A stretch of 64,000 nt of DNA, from positions 1 through 64,000 of the forward strand of contig JAOLBK010000001.1 of NCBI GenBank assembly GCA_028339155.1, given 5' to 3'. Below the pieces are notes generated by a model that was not told the origin of the DNA, did no database searches, and worked only from the letters and a program-made list of their open reading frames with translations. Source of the stretch: Litorivicinus sp. Lineage in GTDB: Bacteria; Pseudomonadota; Gammaproteobacteria; Pseudomonadales; Litorivicinaceae. Shown piece by piece: positions 17,557 through 27,624 of this stretch. Position 1 is the stretch's first letter. Each line of letters starts with the position of its first letter. The position numbers were made by a program, and so were the translations under genes.

Positions 17557-19725
17557 TTACTGGCGACTCGCTTTGAGTTCCAGGCGTCGACGATGAAGAA
17601 CTGGTTCAGTGTATCCGTTTGGTTGGCTGATTCCTTTGAGTACCAACTCAAGGGCAGCCTGAAACGCGATTGATTGATCTAAATTTACAGCCATTGGTTC
17701 ATAGTTCGGATCGTTGGCATTTTGACTATCCACAATTGCAGCCATTCTCCGCATGGTCTCGATGACTTGAGCTTCGTTCGTGATTTCATGTAGTAGCCAG
17801 TTTGCAATATGCTGGGAACTGATTCGAAGCGTTGCCCTGTCTTCCATTAATCCGATGTTATTGATATCTGGAACTTTTGAGCAACCGACTCCTTGATTTA
17901 CCCAGCGTACAACGTAGCCAAGAATTCCTTGCACATTATTGTCAAGTTCTGCCTGAATCTCGGCTGCACTCCATCTCGGATTTGACTCAACTGGTATTTC
18001 TAGAATGTCATCAACGGAGTTACGATAATTGCCTTTCAGTGCGTCCTGGCGCCCAAAAACGTCTACCTTATGATAGTGCATCGCATGCAGTGTTGCGGCA
18101 GTCGGTGATGGAACCCACGCCGTATTAGCACCTGACATCGGGTGTCCAATTTTTTGTTCGATCATGTCGGCCATTAAGTCTGGCATAGCCCACATACCCT
18201 TGCCGATTTGAGCCTTGCCTTGCAGGCCACATTCGAGGCCTGTATCGACGTTCCAGTTTTCATATGCACCGATCCAGGTTGACTTCTTCATGTCACCTTT
18301 GCGGATCATTGGCCCAGCAAGCATTGAGGTATGCATTTCGTCACCAGTACGATCTAAAAATCCGGTATTGATAAACCCGACACGCTCAGCGGCAGCATTG
18401 ATACATGCTTTGAGGTTCACAGTCGTTCGACGTTCTTCATCCATGATCCCCAGTTTGACTGTAAATCGATCCATTCCCAATAAGTCTTCGATTTCGCCAA
18501 ACAAGCGATTTGTAAATGCGACCTCTTCTGGCCCATGCATTTTGGGTTTGACGATGTAGATACTTCCAGCCCGCGAGTTTTTGTTTTCGGTGCGTTTAAG
18601 ATCATGAATGGCGACTAAGCAAGTGAAGATCCCGTCCAATATACCCTCAGGAACTTCGTTACCGTCTCCGTCCAGAATCGCATTATTCGTCATTAGGTGC
18701 CCGACATTGCGAATGAACATGAGCGCACGCCCGGGCAACGAAACAGACTCACCATTCGGACCTTTGTAGTTTCGGTCTGCATTTAGAGTGCGTTCAAAAG
18801 ATTTACCGCCCTTGGTGACAGCCTCTTTTAAATCGCCCTTCATGAGTCCGAGCCAATTGCGATAGACCAGCACCTTATCTTCGGCATCCACTGCTGCGAC
18901 AGAATCTTCGCAATCCATAATTGTTGTAAGCGCGGATTCCATTAAAATATCCTTGATACCTGCCTTGTCTGCTTTACCAATCTCGTGCGATGCATCAATC
19001 TGTATTTCGAAATGGAGTCCATTGTGTCCGATCAAAATCGCTGTAGGATTTGAACTATCGCCCAAATAGCCAATCAGCTGCTTGGGATCAGCCAGTTCGA
19101 CTTCCCCTGATTTTATAGCCACAACTAACGCGCCATCAACAATTTGGTACCCAACTGCTTCGTCATGACTCCCTTTTGAAAGTGGCGCGGAATCGTCGAG
19201 AAATTGCTTGGCAAAAGCAATTACTCGCTCCCCACGGATTGGGTTGTAAAGCGATCCGACCTCGGCACCTCCGTCCCCTGGAATGGCATCGGTCCCATAC
19301 AGCGCATTGTACAAACTGCCCCAGCGCGCATTAGCTGCATTAAGGGCATAACGTGCATTCATGACCGGCACCACCAACTGTGGCCCAGCTGTGGTCGCGA
19401 CTTCGGCATCGACACGGTTTGTTGTGACTTTAACGTTTTGAGGCTCTGGGAGGAGATATCCAATTTCTTTTAGAAAGGTTTTATATTCCTGAGCATTATG
19501 TGGCTCGCCTTTTCGTTCGGTATGGTAAGCATCAATTTTTGCTTGTAGGGAATCGCGCTTGGCGAGAAGTTTACAATTAATCGGCGCGAGTTCGTGAATA
19601 AGCATATCCACGCCACTCCAAAAAGTTTGCGGATCTAGCCCGGTTCCCGGAATCGCTTCATCATTGATGAATTTATATAGTTCAGTAGCTACCTGAAGGT
19701 CTCCGCAAGAAGTGCGATCGATCAT
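17557..19725 (-). CDS. glcB: Malate synthase G
   Basis: 722-residue monomeric enzyme condensing glyoxylate and acetyl-CoA to malate (E. coli GlcB is 723). Characteristic segments are [26 protein letters not shown], the catalytic stretch [54 protein letters not shown] and the catalytic base region [16 protein letters not shown] lies 9 nt before the ATG. No other glyoxylate-bypass gene is adjacent; it may serve glycolate/glyoxylate use with the glycerate kinase at 13.1 kb. Confidence 0.96.
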   Translation of the reverse strand: MIDRTSCGDLQVATELYKFINDEAIPGTGLDPQTFWSGVDMLIHELAPINCKLLAKRDSLQAKIDAYHTERKGEPHNAQEYKTFLKEIGYLLPEPQNVKVTTNRVDAEVATTAGPQLVVPVMNARYALNAANARWGSLYNALYGTDAIPGDGGAEVGSLYNPIRGERVIAFAKQFLDDSAPLSKGSHDEAVGYQIVDGALVVAIKSGEVELADPKQLIGYLGDSSNPTAILIGHNGLHFEIQIDASHEIGKADKAGIKDILMESALTTIMDCEDSVAAVDAEDKVLVYRNWLGLMKGDLKEAVTKGGKSFERTLNADRNYKGPNGESVSLPGRALMFIRNVGHLMTNNAILDGDGNEVPEGILDGIFTCLVAIHDLKRTENKNSRAGSIYIVKPKMHGPEEVAFTNRLFGEIEDLLGMDRFTVKLGIMDEERRTTVNLKACINAAAERVGFINTGFLDRTGDEMHTSMLAGPMIRKGDMKKSTWIGAYENWNVDTGLECGLQGKAQIGKGMWAMPDLMADMIEQKIGHPMSGANTAWVPSPTAATLHAMHYHKVDVFGRQDALKGNYRNSVDDILEIPVESNPRWSAAEIQAELDNNVQGILGYVVRWVNQGVGCSKVPDINNIGLMEDRATLRISSQHIANWLLHEITNEAQVIETMRRMAAIVDSQNANDPNYEPMAVNLDQSIAFQAALELVLKGISQPNGYTEPVLHRRRLELKASRQ

Positions 19726-20042
19726 GTTTGGTTTTCTCCAAGAAAAATGCCAGTAACAAAGTGTTAATTTAGCACAGAAACCAAGTGATCAAAAAAAATG
19801 GAATGTCTTTTCATTTGTATGAAATGATCTCAGATCATGCATTTTAATTTTTATATTGTGGGATTTGGCTATTAGAGACTGACTGTAATTTATTCCTCAG
19901 ACGGTCCTGGTACGTTTCATCTGAGATTGGTAGAAGAGAGGTTCTTTTGGGCCCTATAGCACTTGCACTAATCGTTAAGCAGGCCAAACCTGTCAGGTTT
20001 TGTCATCGTAAACTCGTCATTCTCCTTGTTTCTATTCATTTT
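19726..20042. other. 317-bp intergenic region upstream of glcB with three inverted repeats
   Basis: No convincing ORF. It holds ATGATC-TCA-GATCAT (19824-19838), CTCAGA/TCTGAG (19896-19925) and AAACCTG-T-CAGGTTT (19986-20000). The first lies about 90 bp upstream of the glcB start and is the best operator candidate. None is followed by a U-tract, so I do not call a terminator for rapZ. Confidence 0.45.
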
Positions 20043-20921
20043 CTAATTGTGTGCTGAGCCTATCGGGCGAATGTCGCGATGCACTTCAGAGACGAAGTTG
20101 AATTTCTGATCTAGTCGATCTGCGAGTGATTTGGCAATCGCCACAGAACGATGTTGTCCACCGGTGCAACCGATCCCGATGGTTAGCCTCGCTTTGCCTG
20201 CCTTAGCATGCATGGGAATCCATCGCTCCATTAAAGATGCAATGCTGTCAAGTAGCTGAACGGCTTCGGGCTGGGCAAAAACGTAATCTGCAACAGGCGC
20301 ATCTAAACCTGTTTGAGGACGCAATGCTGGATCGTAATGGGGATTCGCGAGAAATCTTACGTCGAAGACAAAATCGGCATCTAAAGGAACGCCATTTTTG
20401 AAGCCGAAGCTCATGACTTCGAGAACCATATCTAATTCTATATCTCTATGCAGAATGAGCTGACCTAGGCGTTCTTTTAATTCATGTGATTTCATATGGG
20501 ATGTATCAAGGATAAGGTTGGCACGTTCTCTAACCTCTGAAAGCGCCGCTCGTTCGGTCGCTATTGATTCATATATGTTGAGGCTTTCTCTCATTGGATG
20601 TCGGCGACGCGTTTCAGAATATCGACGAACTAGAACATCATCTGCGCAATCCATGAATAGGATCACGTTTTTGTTTCCGGATCCTTGAAGCGAGTCAATC
20701 GCAGTGAATAATTCTAAAAACATTGATTGACTGCGCATATCCATTGCAATCGCCACGCGCTGTTCAGCATCTTCCGAAAATTCTGGAAGTTTCACAAGAT
20801 CTTTTAATAGTGATGGAGGGAGATTATCAATGCAGAAGAAACCGATATCTTCGAGTGCCTTCATTACTTCAGTTTTTCCTGCACCCGAGATGCCGGTAAC
20901 TAGTAATATCGCGTCTTTCAA
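20043..20921 (-). CDS. rapZ: RNase adapter / nucleotide-binding protein RapZ
   Basis: 292-residue P-loop protein that, in E. coli, directs RNase E to GlmZ and so tunes GlmS. Walker A GISGAGKTE near the N-terminus, FFCIDNLPPSLL, the EVMSFGFKNGVPLDADFVFDVR block and the C-terminal GIGCTGGQHRSVAIA. Start chosen at TTG 20921 because GAGGAG lies 8 nt upstream and the resulting N-terminus fits the family; ATG 20966 is the alternative but lacks a ribosome-binding site and overlaps the ABC gene. In other gammaproteobacteria rapZ sits with rpoN/ptsN; here it ends an iron-transport operon. Whether GlmZ is present is not known. Confidence 0.88.
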   Translation of the reverse strand: MKDAILLVTGISGAGKTEVMKALEDIGFFCIDNLPPSLLKDLVKLPEFSEDAEQRVAIAMDMRSQSMFLELFTAIDSLQGSGNKNVILFMDCADDVLVRRYSETRRRHPMRESLNIYESIATERAALSEVRERANLILDTSHMKSHELKERLGQLILHRDIELDMVLEVMSFGFKNGVPLDADFVFDVRFLANPHYDPALRPQTGLDAPVADYVFAQPEAVQLLDSIASLMERWIPMHAKAGKARLTIGIGCTGGQHRSVAIAKSLADRLDQKFNFVSEVHRDIRPIGSAHN

Positions 20922-20938
20922 ATCTAGATGCTCCTCAT

Positions 20939-22033
20939 TTAAGCTGATGACACTATTAATGCGCATCCATTGGAATCAAATAGTTTTAATGTGTTAGGGA
21001 TTGCTTCTACATATACGACATCTCCAGGTTGTAAGTTGGGGGTGTCATTTTGTCGCACTATAAGCGTCTTGCTATTCATTTTTATATGGTAATACCAATC
21101 GGACCCTGTTGGCAGAGCTGTTGTCACGTGAGCTTCTGCCCATGACGGGCTGGAAGTAGGGTGTAAACGCAGTTCCTCGGCACGTAGGCCAACCGTAATT
21201 TTTTCACCTTCAGTGACTGCGATTTCCGGGGACAGAGTCAGTTGCAATCCTTCGCAAACGACGCAGCCGCTGGCTATGACACCGTCTAGCAAATTGATCC
21301 GGGGATTGCCGAGAAACTCTGCAGCCAATTTATTAGCGGGACGTGCATAAATTTCTAGAGGCGGGGCAAATTGCTGAAGTTCACCTGACTGCATTAGGGC
21401 AATATGCGTCGACATTGTTAGAGCTTCTAATTGATCATGGGTAACATAAATAATTGTTGCGCCTGTTTCTTTGTGCAGGCGCTTGAGCTCAACCCTCATA
21501 TCCATGCGAAGGGTTGCATCCAGATTGGACAGGGGTTCATCGAGTAATAATGTGGCCGGTCGCATTACAAGAACACGTGCTATCGCAACCCTTTGCTGCT
21601 GGCCGCCGGATAGCTCACTTGTGTAGCGACTTAGTAAATTATCTATTTGCAATGCAGTTGCGACTTCTTCAAGCCGGCGAGCGGTCTCGATTTTATCAAC
21701 ACGCTGGACTTCAAGCCCGAATGTGATGTTTTTTGCCACCGTCAGGTGGGGCCAAAGCGCGTAGCTCTGGAATACCAAGCCAAGATTACGTTTTGCAGGG
21801 GGCAACGATCGGCCTCGCTCTAAAGAGAAAGCTAGTTGATCGCCTATGTAAATAGTACCAGACGTCGGCATGTCTAGTCCGGCGATCATCCGTAGGGTAG
21901 TGGTCTTGCCACATCCCGATGGACCAAGAAGAGTAGTGAATGATCCATCTGGAACAGTGAGCGTCAGATCATGCACTGCCTTGACGCTTCCACCATAGGT
22001 TCGAGAAATGCTATCCAGAACAATATCGGGCAT
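20939..22033 (-). CDS. Fe3+-type ABC transporter ATP-binding protein (FbpC/PotA-like)
   Basis: 364-residue ATPase powering import. Walker A LGPSGCGKTT, signature LSGGQQQRVAIAR, Walker B LLLDEPLSNLD, the H-loop YVTHDQ and a C-terminal TOBE domain (~285-355) are all present. ATG 22033 preferred over the longer start at 22057 because GGAGG lies 6 nt upstream; the permease stop (22035-22037) falls inside this spacer. Works with the permease and binding protein encoded upstream. Substrate assignment to ferric iron comes from the permease and binding-protein types and remains inference. Confidence 0.9.
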   Translation of the reverse strand: MPDIVLDSISRTYGGSVKAVHDLTLTVPDGSFTTLLGPSGCGKTTTLRMIAGLDMPTSGTIYIGDQLAFSLERGRSLPPAKRNLGLVFQSYALWPHLTVAKNITFGLEVQRVDKIETARRLEEVATALQIDNLLSRYTSELSGGQQQRVAIARVLVMRPATLLLDEPLSNLDATLRMDMRVELKRLHKETGATIIYVTHDQLEALTMSTHIALMQSGELQQFAPPLEIYARPANKLAAEFLGNPRINLLDGVIASGCVVCEGLQLTLSPEIAVTEGEKITVGLRAEELRLHPTSSPSWAEAHVTTALPTGSDWYYHIKMNSKTLIVRQNDTPNLQPGDVVYVEAIPNTLKLFDSNGCALIVSSA

Positions 22034-22034
22034 T

Positions 22035-23831
22035 TTAGCCTCCCAAGCCTTTTGCAATATTGGTTCCCATGAGTCGGCGACTCATAATTGTGCAAGTGAC
22101 AACTATAACAACGAGCAGGAGAACCATGCCGTTGGTGTATGGGTACCAGCCTCGATCGGTGTATCGAAGTGTGATGGTTGTTGCCAGTTGCGCGGTAGGC
22201 GTTACTAGCAGAATAAGGAGCGATAGTTCGCGAGTTACAGAAATGAACGGCAACAGTAGTCCAGAAAAATAAGTCGATTTCTGAATTGGGATAATCACGC
22301 GGTACATTCGTGTCCACCATGATGCCCCCGTCATAATCGCCGCTTCTTCGAGTTCTGGACCGATTTGTCGAATCGCGCTAACGCCCGCTTTTACGGCGTA
22401 AGGTAAATAGCTGACTACGCACGCGATAACTAGAAGTGTAAAAGTGCCGTGGAGCGAGGGGAATGGCCAGCGTGGAACAGCAAACATTGCAAGAAAAATT
22501 GCGCCAAGAGCGATTGAAGGCATCAAATAAGGCAAGAATGAGAGTTGATCGAGTGCTTGAGATACCCAACTGCCCCGCATTCTAACAATAGCGTATCCGA
22601 CCAATACTCCAAGAATGCCTGTTATCAGAGCAACTACGACTGCCAACTTCATCGTATTACCCAATGCGGACATTAGTTCAGGGTTCCGCAGAATGCCAGG
22701 TTCGCCGGTTCCAAGTCCGACCGAAAGGCTCGCTTCTCCAACCCAATAATGCCAGGTGAAGTTTTCCCACGAATAAAGACCGGGCCGAAGCATAAAGGTG
22801 TCGATTGCCAGAGCGCCAAGTGGTACGACGATCACAGCAAGAATAGAACCCATTAGAATGCTCGCTATCGGCCATCGCCATCGTCCAAGGGCAACGAGAC
22901 CAGCACGGGCACCTTTCCCCGAAATCGTGACATAACTACGGCGTGTTCCAATGATCTTATGGTCCATATAAAGAACAAGCACGCCAAGCACAATCATTGC
23001 CAATGCCGCGAGGTAACCAATACCTGGCCGTCCTCCGATCAAGTTGGCGTAGAGCGATGTTGACAGAACAAATTCTCTTACTGGGCCTCCTAAAAAAGCG
23101 GGTGTTCCGAACGTGCCAAGCCCGCGTGAGAAAGTTAGTAAAAAAGTAGAGAAAATAGCTGGAAGAACAAGAGGTATCACGATACGGCGAAGCGTAGCCA
23201 CGCGAGATGCGCCTAGCAATTCTGCCGATTCCTCTAGTTGAGCGTCGATGTTGCGCAAAGCTCCGCCAATCAGCATGAATCCGAAAGGAAAATAGTGGAG
23301 GGCAAGTGTAATTGTGATCGGGAAAAGACCGTAGGCGAACCAGTCCGGTGTTGAGATGCCAGTCAGTGCAGTGAATATGCCCTGGTCGCCTCCAATGCGC
23401 TCATTCTTGAATAATGCAATCCAAGCTAGAGCTAGCGTCCAAGAGGGCATTATGTACGGGATGATTGCTGCGTTTGTGATGACATTCTTCATCGGAATAT
23501 CAGTGCGTACGACCAGCCACGCGAGGGTTCCGCCGATAAGGAGCGCTAGGATTGATAAGCCAAATGCAATTTGAAGCGTATTTAGCAGTGGCCTGTAAAA
23601 AAACGTAAAGGAATTCTCGCTGACGAAGCTTCGAATCCAATGCGATAGAGTAAGATCGCCAATCGTCGATCCCGGAATCTGAAATCGTTCGAGTGGATGC
23701 ACAATAAATGTTTCTTTCGCCATCAAAAAGAGCGGGAAAATTACGAGATAACCAAGGGCAATAAGAAACACAACGGATAGGACGCGCTGCGGAGTTAAGC
23801 CAATACGGAATCGGTTATATATTGTTCGCAT
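22035..23831 (-). CDS. Fe3+-type ABC transporter permease, two fused halves (FbpB-like)
   Basis: 598-residue inner-membrane protein with about twelve helices in two homologous halves, each carrying the EAA loop (AQLEESAELLGASRVATLRRIVIPLVLP and PELEEAAIMTGASWWTRMYRVIIPI). Fused double permeases of this length are typical of FbpB/SfuB ferric-iron importers. It follows the binding protein after a 97-bp gap and is followed without gap by the ATPase. Confidence 0.88.
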   Translation of the reverse strand: MRTIYNRFRIGLTPQRVLSVVFLIALGYLVIFPLFLMAKETFIVHPLERFQIPGSTIGDLTLSHWIRSFVSENSFTFFYRPLLNTLQIAFGLSILALLIGGTLAWLVVRTDIPMKNVITNAAIIPYIMPSWTLALAWIALFKNERIGGDQGIFTALTGISTPDWFAYGLFPITITLALHYFPFGFMLIGGALRNIDAQLEESAELLGASRVATLRRIVIPLVLPAIFSTFLLTFSRGLGTFGTPAFLGGPVREFVLSTSLYANLIGGRPGIGYLAALAMIVLGVLVLYMDHKIIGTRRSYVTISGKGARAGLVALGRWRWPIASILMGSILAVIVVPLGALAIDTFMLRPGLYSWENFTWHYWVGEASLSVGLGTGEPGILRNPELMSALGNTMKLAVVVALITGILGVLVGYAIVRMRGSWVSQALDQLSFLPYLMPSIALGAIFLAMFAVPRWPFPSLHGTFTLLVIACVVSYLPYAVKAGVSAIRQIGPELEEAAIMTGASWWTRMYRVIIPIQKSTYFSGLLLPFISVTRELSLLILLVTPTAQLATTITLRYTDRGWYPYTNGMVLLLVVIVVTCTIMSRRLMGTNIAKGLGG

Positions 23832-23928
23832 CAGGGAAGCGTTCTTCCTTCGATTAGAAATGCAGGCCTTAAAAGACCTTATGCAGCCGGGTCAGGCCCG
23901 GCCACATTGTTCTATGGTTTGAATGCAG

Positions 23929-25041
23929 TTACCGTTGTGCGTATTTCAGCCATGTATCTAGAACGATGCCACGATTCGCCGCTGCAAAATCCAAGTCGTA
24001 GTACCACATCTTCTTCTCCCACCACGAAAAAGGCTTATCACCTTTAAACGGAACTTGGTTTGGATTTGGGGTGTAAACACCCGGAGAATCAGCCCACGGA
24101 GCAAATCCCTCTATTGTCCCTAAATATTCCATGAACATTTTCGCAGCATTTGGGTTGGGCGCTTTGGTAGCGAGCTGGAGTACAATTGGATAGTAGTAAC
24201 CTAGAGTTGGATCAACCTGCCTGTTGTCTGTTATGCGCAAGTCTTTGAGCGCTTTATCACGATGCTTCGAATAGACATAGAACATTCCATAAGGAGGATT
24301 TTCCTGCCCCGCAGCACCCACTGCTTTCGAAATTTTTGTATCTGAAGTCATAATAATTGGATCGTTTTGCAGGAAGCGTTTTATGAATTCAAGGCCTGCA
24401 TTTGGTTCTGTCATCACGAGTGGCTCCCCAAAACGACGTTGATAGGCGTCGGCTAATTCGCCGCTTCTTCGAACCCACTCCGTCAATGCATTTTGATGTT
24501 CACCTGTGATCGCCACATCACGTATCATTACGCGGCCTTTGAATTCATCTGTGGTTAGGTCCCAGACACTTTTAAAGGGAGTCCCACTTGAATGTTTGTC
24601 TGTGTTGTAACCAAAAACGCGATTAATGTAGCCGAGCACAAGCGGATTTTGGTGACGCTTAGGAAACAGTTCTCTCGCCGTTGGTGGTACATAGTTCACA
24701 AAATAGCCTGTATTCGCGAGGAGTTCGCGTGCTGCAACCCAGTCCTCAGCAACAATCATGTCAACTTTTTGAACACCCGACGCGGCTTCTTGGTACGCGC
24801 GCTGGATAAGATCTTGCTCTTTGAGTCGAATTACCTCGACGGCTATGCCATGTTTTGCACTGAAAACTTTGGCAGCTTTAGCTGTTCGGCTTGTTGTTGA
24901 GTAGACGAGGAGAGCGCCTTCTTTTTTGGCGCTAGCTTCTATTTGGGCCCAATCTTCTGCCAGAACGGAGCTACTCACTGATATCAGGCCAACTGCTATT
25001 GCCGCAGTCACCCATGTGCGAATAATTTTTTTAATAATCAT
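23929..25041 (-). CDS. Periplasmic binding protein of the iron-type ABC importer
   Basis: 370-residue secreted binding protein, signal peptide ~1-28 (cleavage near VLA-E). The fold pattern ALLVYSTTSRTAKAAKVFSAKHGIAVEVIRL is that of the FbpA/AfuA/FutA group (bacterial extracellular solute-binding family 1/6). LGYYYPIVLQ contains adjacent tyrosines in the place where FbpA-type proteins bind Fe3+, but I cannot confirm the ligand set. SD is weak (GGACGCTCAGTAATG context). Heads the operon with permease, ATPase and rapZ. Confidence 0.82.
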   Translation of the reverse strand: MIIKKIIRTWVTAAIAVGLISVSSSVLAEDWAQIEASAKKEGALLVYSTTSRTAKAAKVFSAKHGIAVEVIRLKEQDLIQRAYQEAASGVQKVDMIVAEDWVAARELLANTGYFVNYVPPTARELFPKRHQNPLVLGYINRVFGYNTDKHSSGTPFKSVWDLTTDEFKGRVMIRDVAITGEHQNALTEWVRRSGELADAYQRRFGEPLVMTEPNAGLEFIKRFLQNDPIIMTSDTKISKAVGAAGQENPPYGMFYVYSKHRDKALKDLRITDNRQVDPTLGYYYPIVLQLATKAPNPNAAKMFMEYLGTIEGFAPWADSPGVYTPNPNQVPFKGDKPFSWWEKKMWYYDLDFAAANRGIVLDTWLKYAQR

Positions 25042-25107
25042 TACTGAGCGTCCTTATCTTTTTTTTATAATTACTTTACCGACACGAAGCGCAGTGTTGA
25101 TTTATTT

Positions 25108-25124
25108 CTATTGGTTTGCAATAG
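25108..25124. promoter_or_regulatory. Inverted repeat upstream of the iron-transport operon
   Basis: CTATTG-GTTTG-CAATAG is a perfect 6-bp inverted repeat 67 bp upstream of the binding-protein ATG. It is not a Fur box by eye. Could be an operator or a small hairpin. The rest of 25042-25336 is AT-rich with no ORF. Confidence 0.35.
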
Positions 25125-25336
25125 GTAGAAAAAAATAGGACTTTATTCCTCGGCCTCTTATTTAGTCTTTGGTACACAGACGGTTTTTGGCATTTAAAGA
25201 TTTAGTATCGTAAGCATTGATGAGTATCGTTTTGATCGGGCCGGCTTATCTATTTTTATTCACCTAATTTTATGACAGGGTAATTCTCCAGGATGTTGTA
25301 TTTCGCGACGATTATTCGTTGAGAGATTTTGCTCAC

Positions 25337-26398
25337 TCATTGACTAAAAGAAAATGATTTTAAAATATCTGGGGCGCTCATTGCACGCGCTAATGCGCTG
25401 TAATTCAATCTTAGATGAATCTCAGAACCCACTTCATACGAAGATGTTTCCTTTTCGATTACCACTATGTGATCGCTTGTAACCCCAGAGAAATTAATTC
25501 CGTCAGGAAATTCTAGACCTTCCGGATCTGTATCTTGGTTCCCCAGACCCAAGATTGATCGGGTAATGCTGCTTATATTTTCTTTGCCAAGATACCCTGC
25601 GGCAATCAAAGGGTGATCTGTGGTTATTGGCTTTATTTTTGACTCAATTACTTCTGCGATGAGCACGAAAGCATCCGTATGAAGACCCTCGATTTTTTCG
25701 CCTGAGACCGGTTCCACTCCCAGAAGAATTGCTTCTCCAATTCGCAGGTCATTGGTTCGCCCTTTGCTACAGGCATGAATTGCCCAGGGCAAATTTGCAG
25801 AATTTCCGCCAGATATCCTTTTGAAGGTTGTAGCAGTTTCCCCCTCAGTAAGATCAGCAAGCAATGAGAATTCATTCATTATCTCAATGCTTGGGGGAAG
25901 ACCGCTAAGACACGCAAAGTTCGTTCCTATGCCCATTAATGAAATGCCGGGAATATCACGCATCTTAAGAATGAATGAGTTTAGGTCTTTTGGGGTTATC
26001 CCCTCTCGCAGATCGCCCATGTCAACCATTAAGATCACGTTGTGTGTAGTCTGCAAAATTCGTGCTGCAGCTCCCAGCTTCTCAATCACCGCAATTTCCG
26101 TGTTGTAGCTAGTCTCGCAATGCCGCACGATCAAATTGATTTGACTGAGCAGCGGGCTGCGGATCATCGAAATTGGGCATTCTATGCCTGCTAGACGCAT
26201 CCTGGTTATATTCGAAATTCGAGAATCTGCTAATTCTTTTACACCACCTTCAAGTATGGCCTTAGCTATGTCTGGGTGGCCGCAAACTGCCTTTGTTACG
26301 CCGGTAACATTGATTCCAAGAGAACCGAGAGTGTGGGCCAAGAAGTGGGCATTTTCTTTTATCTTCCTGAGATTGATCTCAAGCCGAGGGGTAGCCAT
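25337..26398 (-). CDS. Fold-type III PLP-dependent amino-acid racemase (alanine/ornithine racemase-like)
   Basis: 353-residue alanine-racemase-barrel enzyme. MATPRLEINLRKIKENAHFL and VTGVTKAVCGHPDIAKAILEGG place the PLP lysine at K36 in the TKA(V) motif of the Orr/YhfX group; DMGDLREGI and ISGGNSANLPW are further family marks. It lacks the full C-terminal Alr domain. It overlaps the stop of the DUF1611 gene by one base, so the two are translationally coupled. Likely D/L interconversion of an amino acid such as ornithine, glutamate or alanine; substrate not determinable. Confidence 0.85.
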   Translation of the reverse strand: MATPRLEINLRKIKENAHFLAHTLGSLGINVTGVTKAVCGHPDIAKAILEGGVKELADSRISNITRMRLAGIECPISMIRSPLLSQINLIVRHCETSYNTEIAVIEKLGAAARILQTTHNVILMVDMGDLREGITPKDLNSFILKMRDIPGISLMGIGTNFACLSGLPPSIEIMNEFSLLADLTEGETATTFKRISGGNSANLPWAIHACSKGRTNDLRIGEAILLGVEPVSGEKIEGLHTDAFVLIAEVIESKIKPITTDHPLIAAGYLGKENISSITRSILGLGNQDTDPEGLEFPDGINFSGVTSDHIVVIEKETSSYEVGSEIHLRLNYSALARAMSAPDILKSFSFSQ

Positions 26399-27621
26399 TA
26401 CTGGATCGTCGGCGCTAATGATCTTAATTCAGGATATGAGGCTAAAACTAGTTCGGCCAATTGTTCCTGTGAACGGCTGAGGGCGTCGCTCACAGGAAGA
26501 CTGAAGTTGAATGAGTAGGCAGCGATAGTCTTATCAATCTCAAAGTCTGTCATCTCCTCATGATTGATGGTCAGACCAATTACCTTTGCACTGGAAAATG
26601 CTTCTATTAAGGAGATTTCGGCGCTCAGATCCGGCATGGGCATTTGTGGAAAATCGCAACGGAAGATTCTTTTTGGTGCATGCTGAAGAATAACGGCATG
26701 CGGCTGACTTCCTCGCAAAATGAATGCTGAGGTGCAAAATGCGGGATGGCTAAGGGCTCCTTGGCCCTCTATTAAGATGACATCTGGCTGTTCATTATTA
26801 GAAGCTGAGATGATTGCTCCCTCAAGTTCACCGCAACAAAATTGTGGTGGCAGTGCGTCCATTGCTATTCCATAGCGGGCGCCTTGCATCAAGCCAGTTT
26901 GGCCTGTTCCGATTAAGATGGTTTTGATGCCTTGAGCATTTAGCGCTTTAGCCAGCAAGGTGGCAGTGGTTCGTTTGCCAATAGCGCAGTCGGTACCCAG
27001 AACTGCAATGCGGATTGCTTTTACATTTGCTACCGTTCCGTCAAAGAGACGCATCTCGTTAGTTGGCTTTGGCTTGCGAATATCTCGGATTGAGACTCTT
27101 TGAAGCGCGGCAGCAGACGTTATCTCTAAATCCTCGGAAAGAAATTCATGCAATCCGCAAACGATATCCATGCCGAGGGAAATTGCGTCAAGTATCACTT
27201 TGCGATCTTTGGTCGAGAGTCTTCCATTGGAAGGCGCCATGCCAAAAATAAAGACTTTGGGAATTTCAATTTGATAGTCAACTGCCTCCCTTAAGCCTTT
27301 AAGAATTGGAATATTATTCCGAGCACCATCAAGAATAAGTCCACTATCAGAATTTTCTAGGTTGCTATCGATAACAGAGATTATTTGATAGGTTTCTGAT
27401 TGACGAACAAGTCCATTAGCCGTTTTACCATCAAGTTTTGCGAAGTTGCCTTCGCAATAAATAATTGCTTTGGGTGTTTTTAGAAGTCCAAAATTTGGCG
27501 TAGATCGAGAGCTAAAAAGCTCCTGCTTAGTTTGGGTAACAAATTCTTCTAATTGCTTTGTTTCTGGGTGTTGGATTGAAATCTCCCGACCATCAGTCGT
27601 GGTCTCATAAATGTGAATTGA
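26398..27621 (-). CDS. dgcN: DUF1611 / DgcN-like P-loop protein, reading frame without a canonical start
   Basis: The recognisable domain runs from about 27500 (TPKAIIYCEGNF-KLDGKTANGLVR) through VFIFGMAPSNG, CGLHEFL, the P-loop AVLGTDCAIGKRTT, TGQTGLMQG and VILIEGQGALSHPAF to the end, so it is a full DUF1611 protein. Characterised DgcN is a D-glutamate N-acetyltransferase. The frame is open for 407 codons back to TAA at 27622-27624, yet it contains no ATG, GTG or TTG before ATG 27240, which is well inside the domain. A nearby ATG (27608) is in another frame and reaches only 19 codons. So it is either initiated at a rare codon, frameshifted, or a recent pseudogene. Coordinates give the open frame. 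Coupled to the racemase gene downstream. Confidence 0.7.
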   Translation of the reverse strand, partial: SIHIYETTTDGREISIQHPETKQLEEFVTQTKQELFSSRSTPNFGLLKTPKAIIYCEGNFAKLDGKTANGLVRQSETYQIISVIDSNLENSDSGLILDGARNNIPILKGLREAVDYQIEIPKVFIFGMAPSNGRLSTKDRKVILDAISLGMDIVCGLHEFLSEDLEITSAAALQRVSIRDIRKPKPTNEMRLFDGTVANVKAIRIAVLGTDCAIGKRTTATLLAKALNAQGIKTILIGTGQTGLMQGARYGIAMDALPPQFCCGELEGAIISASNNEQPDVILIEGQGALSHPAFCTSAFILRGSQPHAVILQHAPKRIFRCDFPQMPMPDLSAEISLIEAFSSAKVIGLTINHEEMTDFEIDKTIAAYSFNFSLPVSDALSRSQEQLAELVLASYPELRSLAPTIQ

Positions 27622-27624
27622 TTA

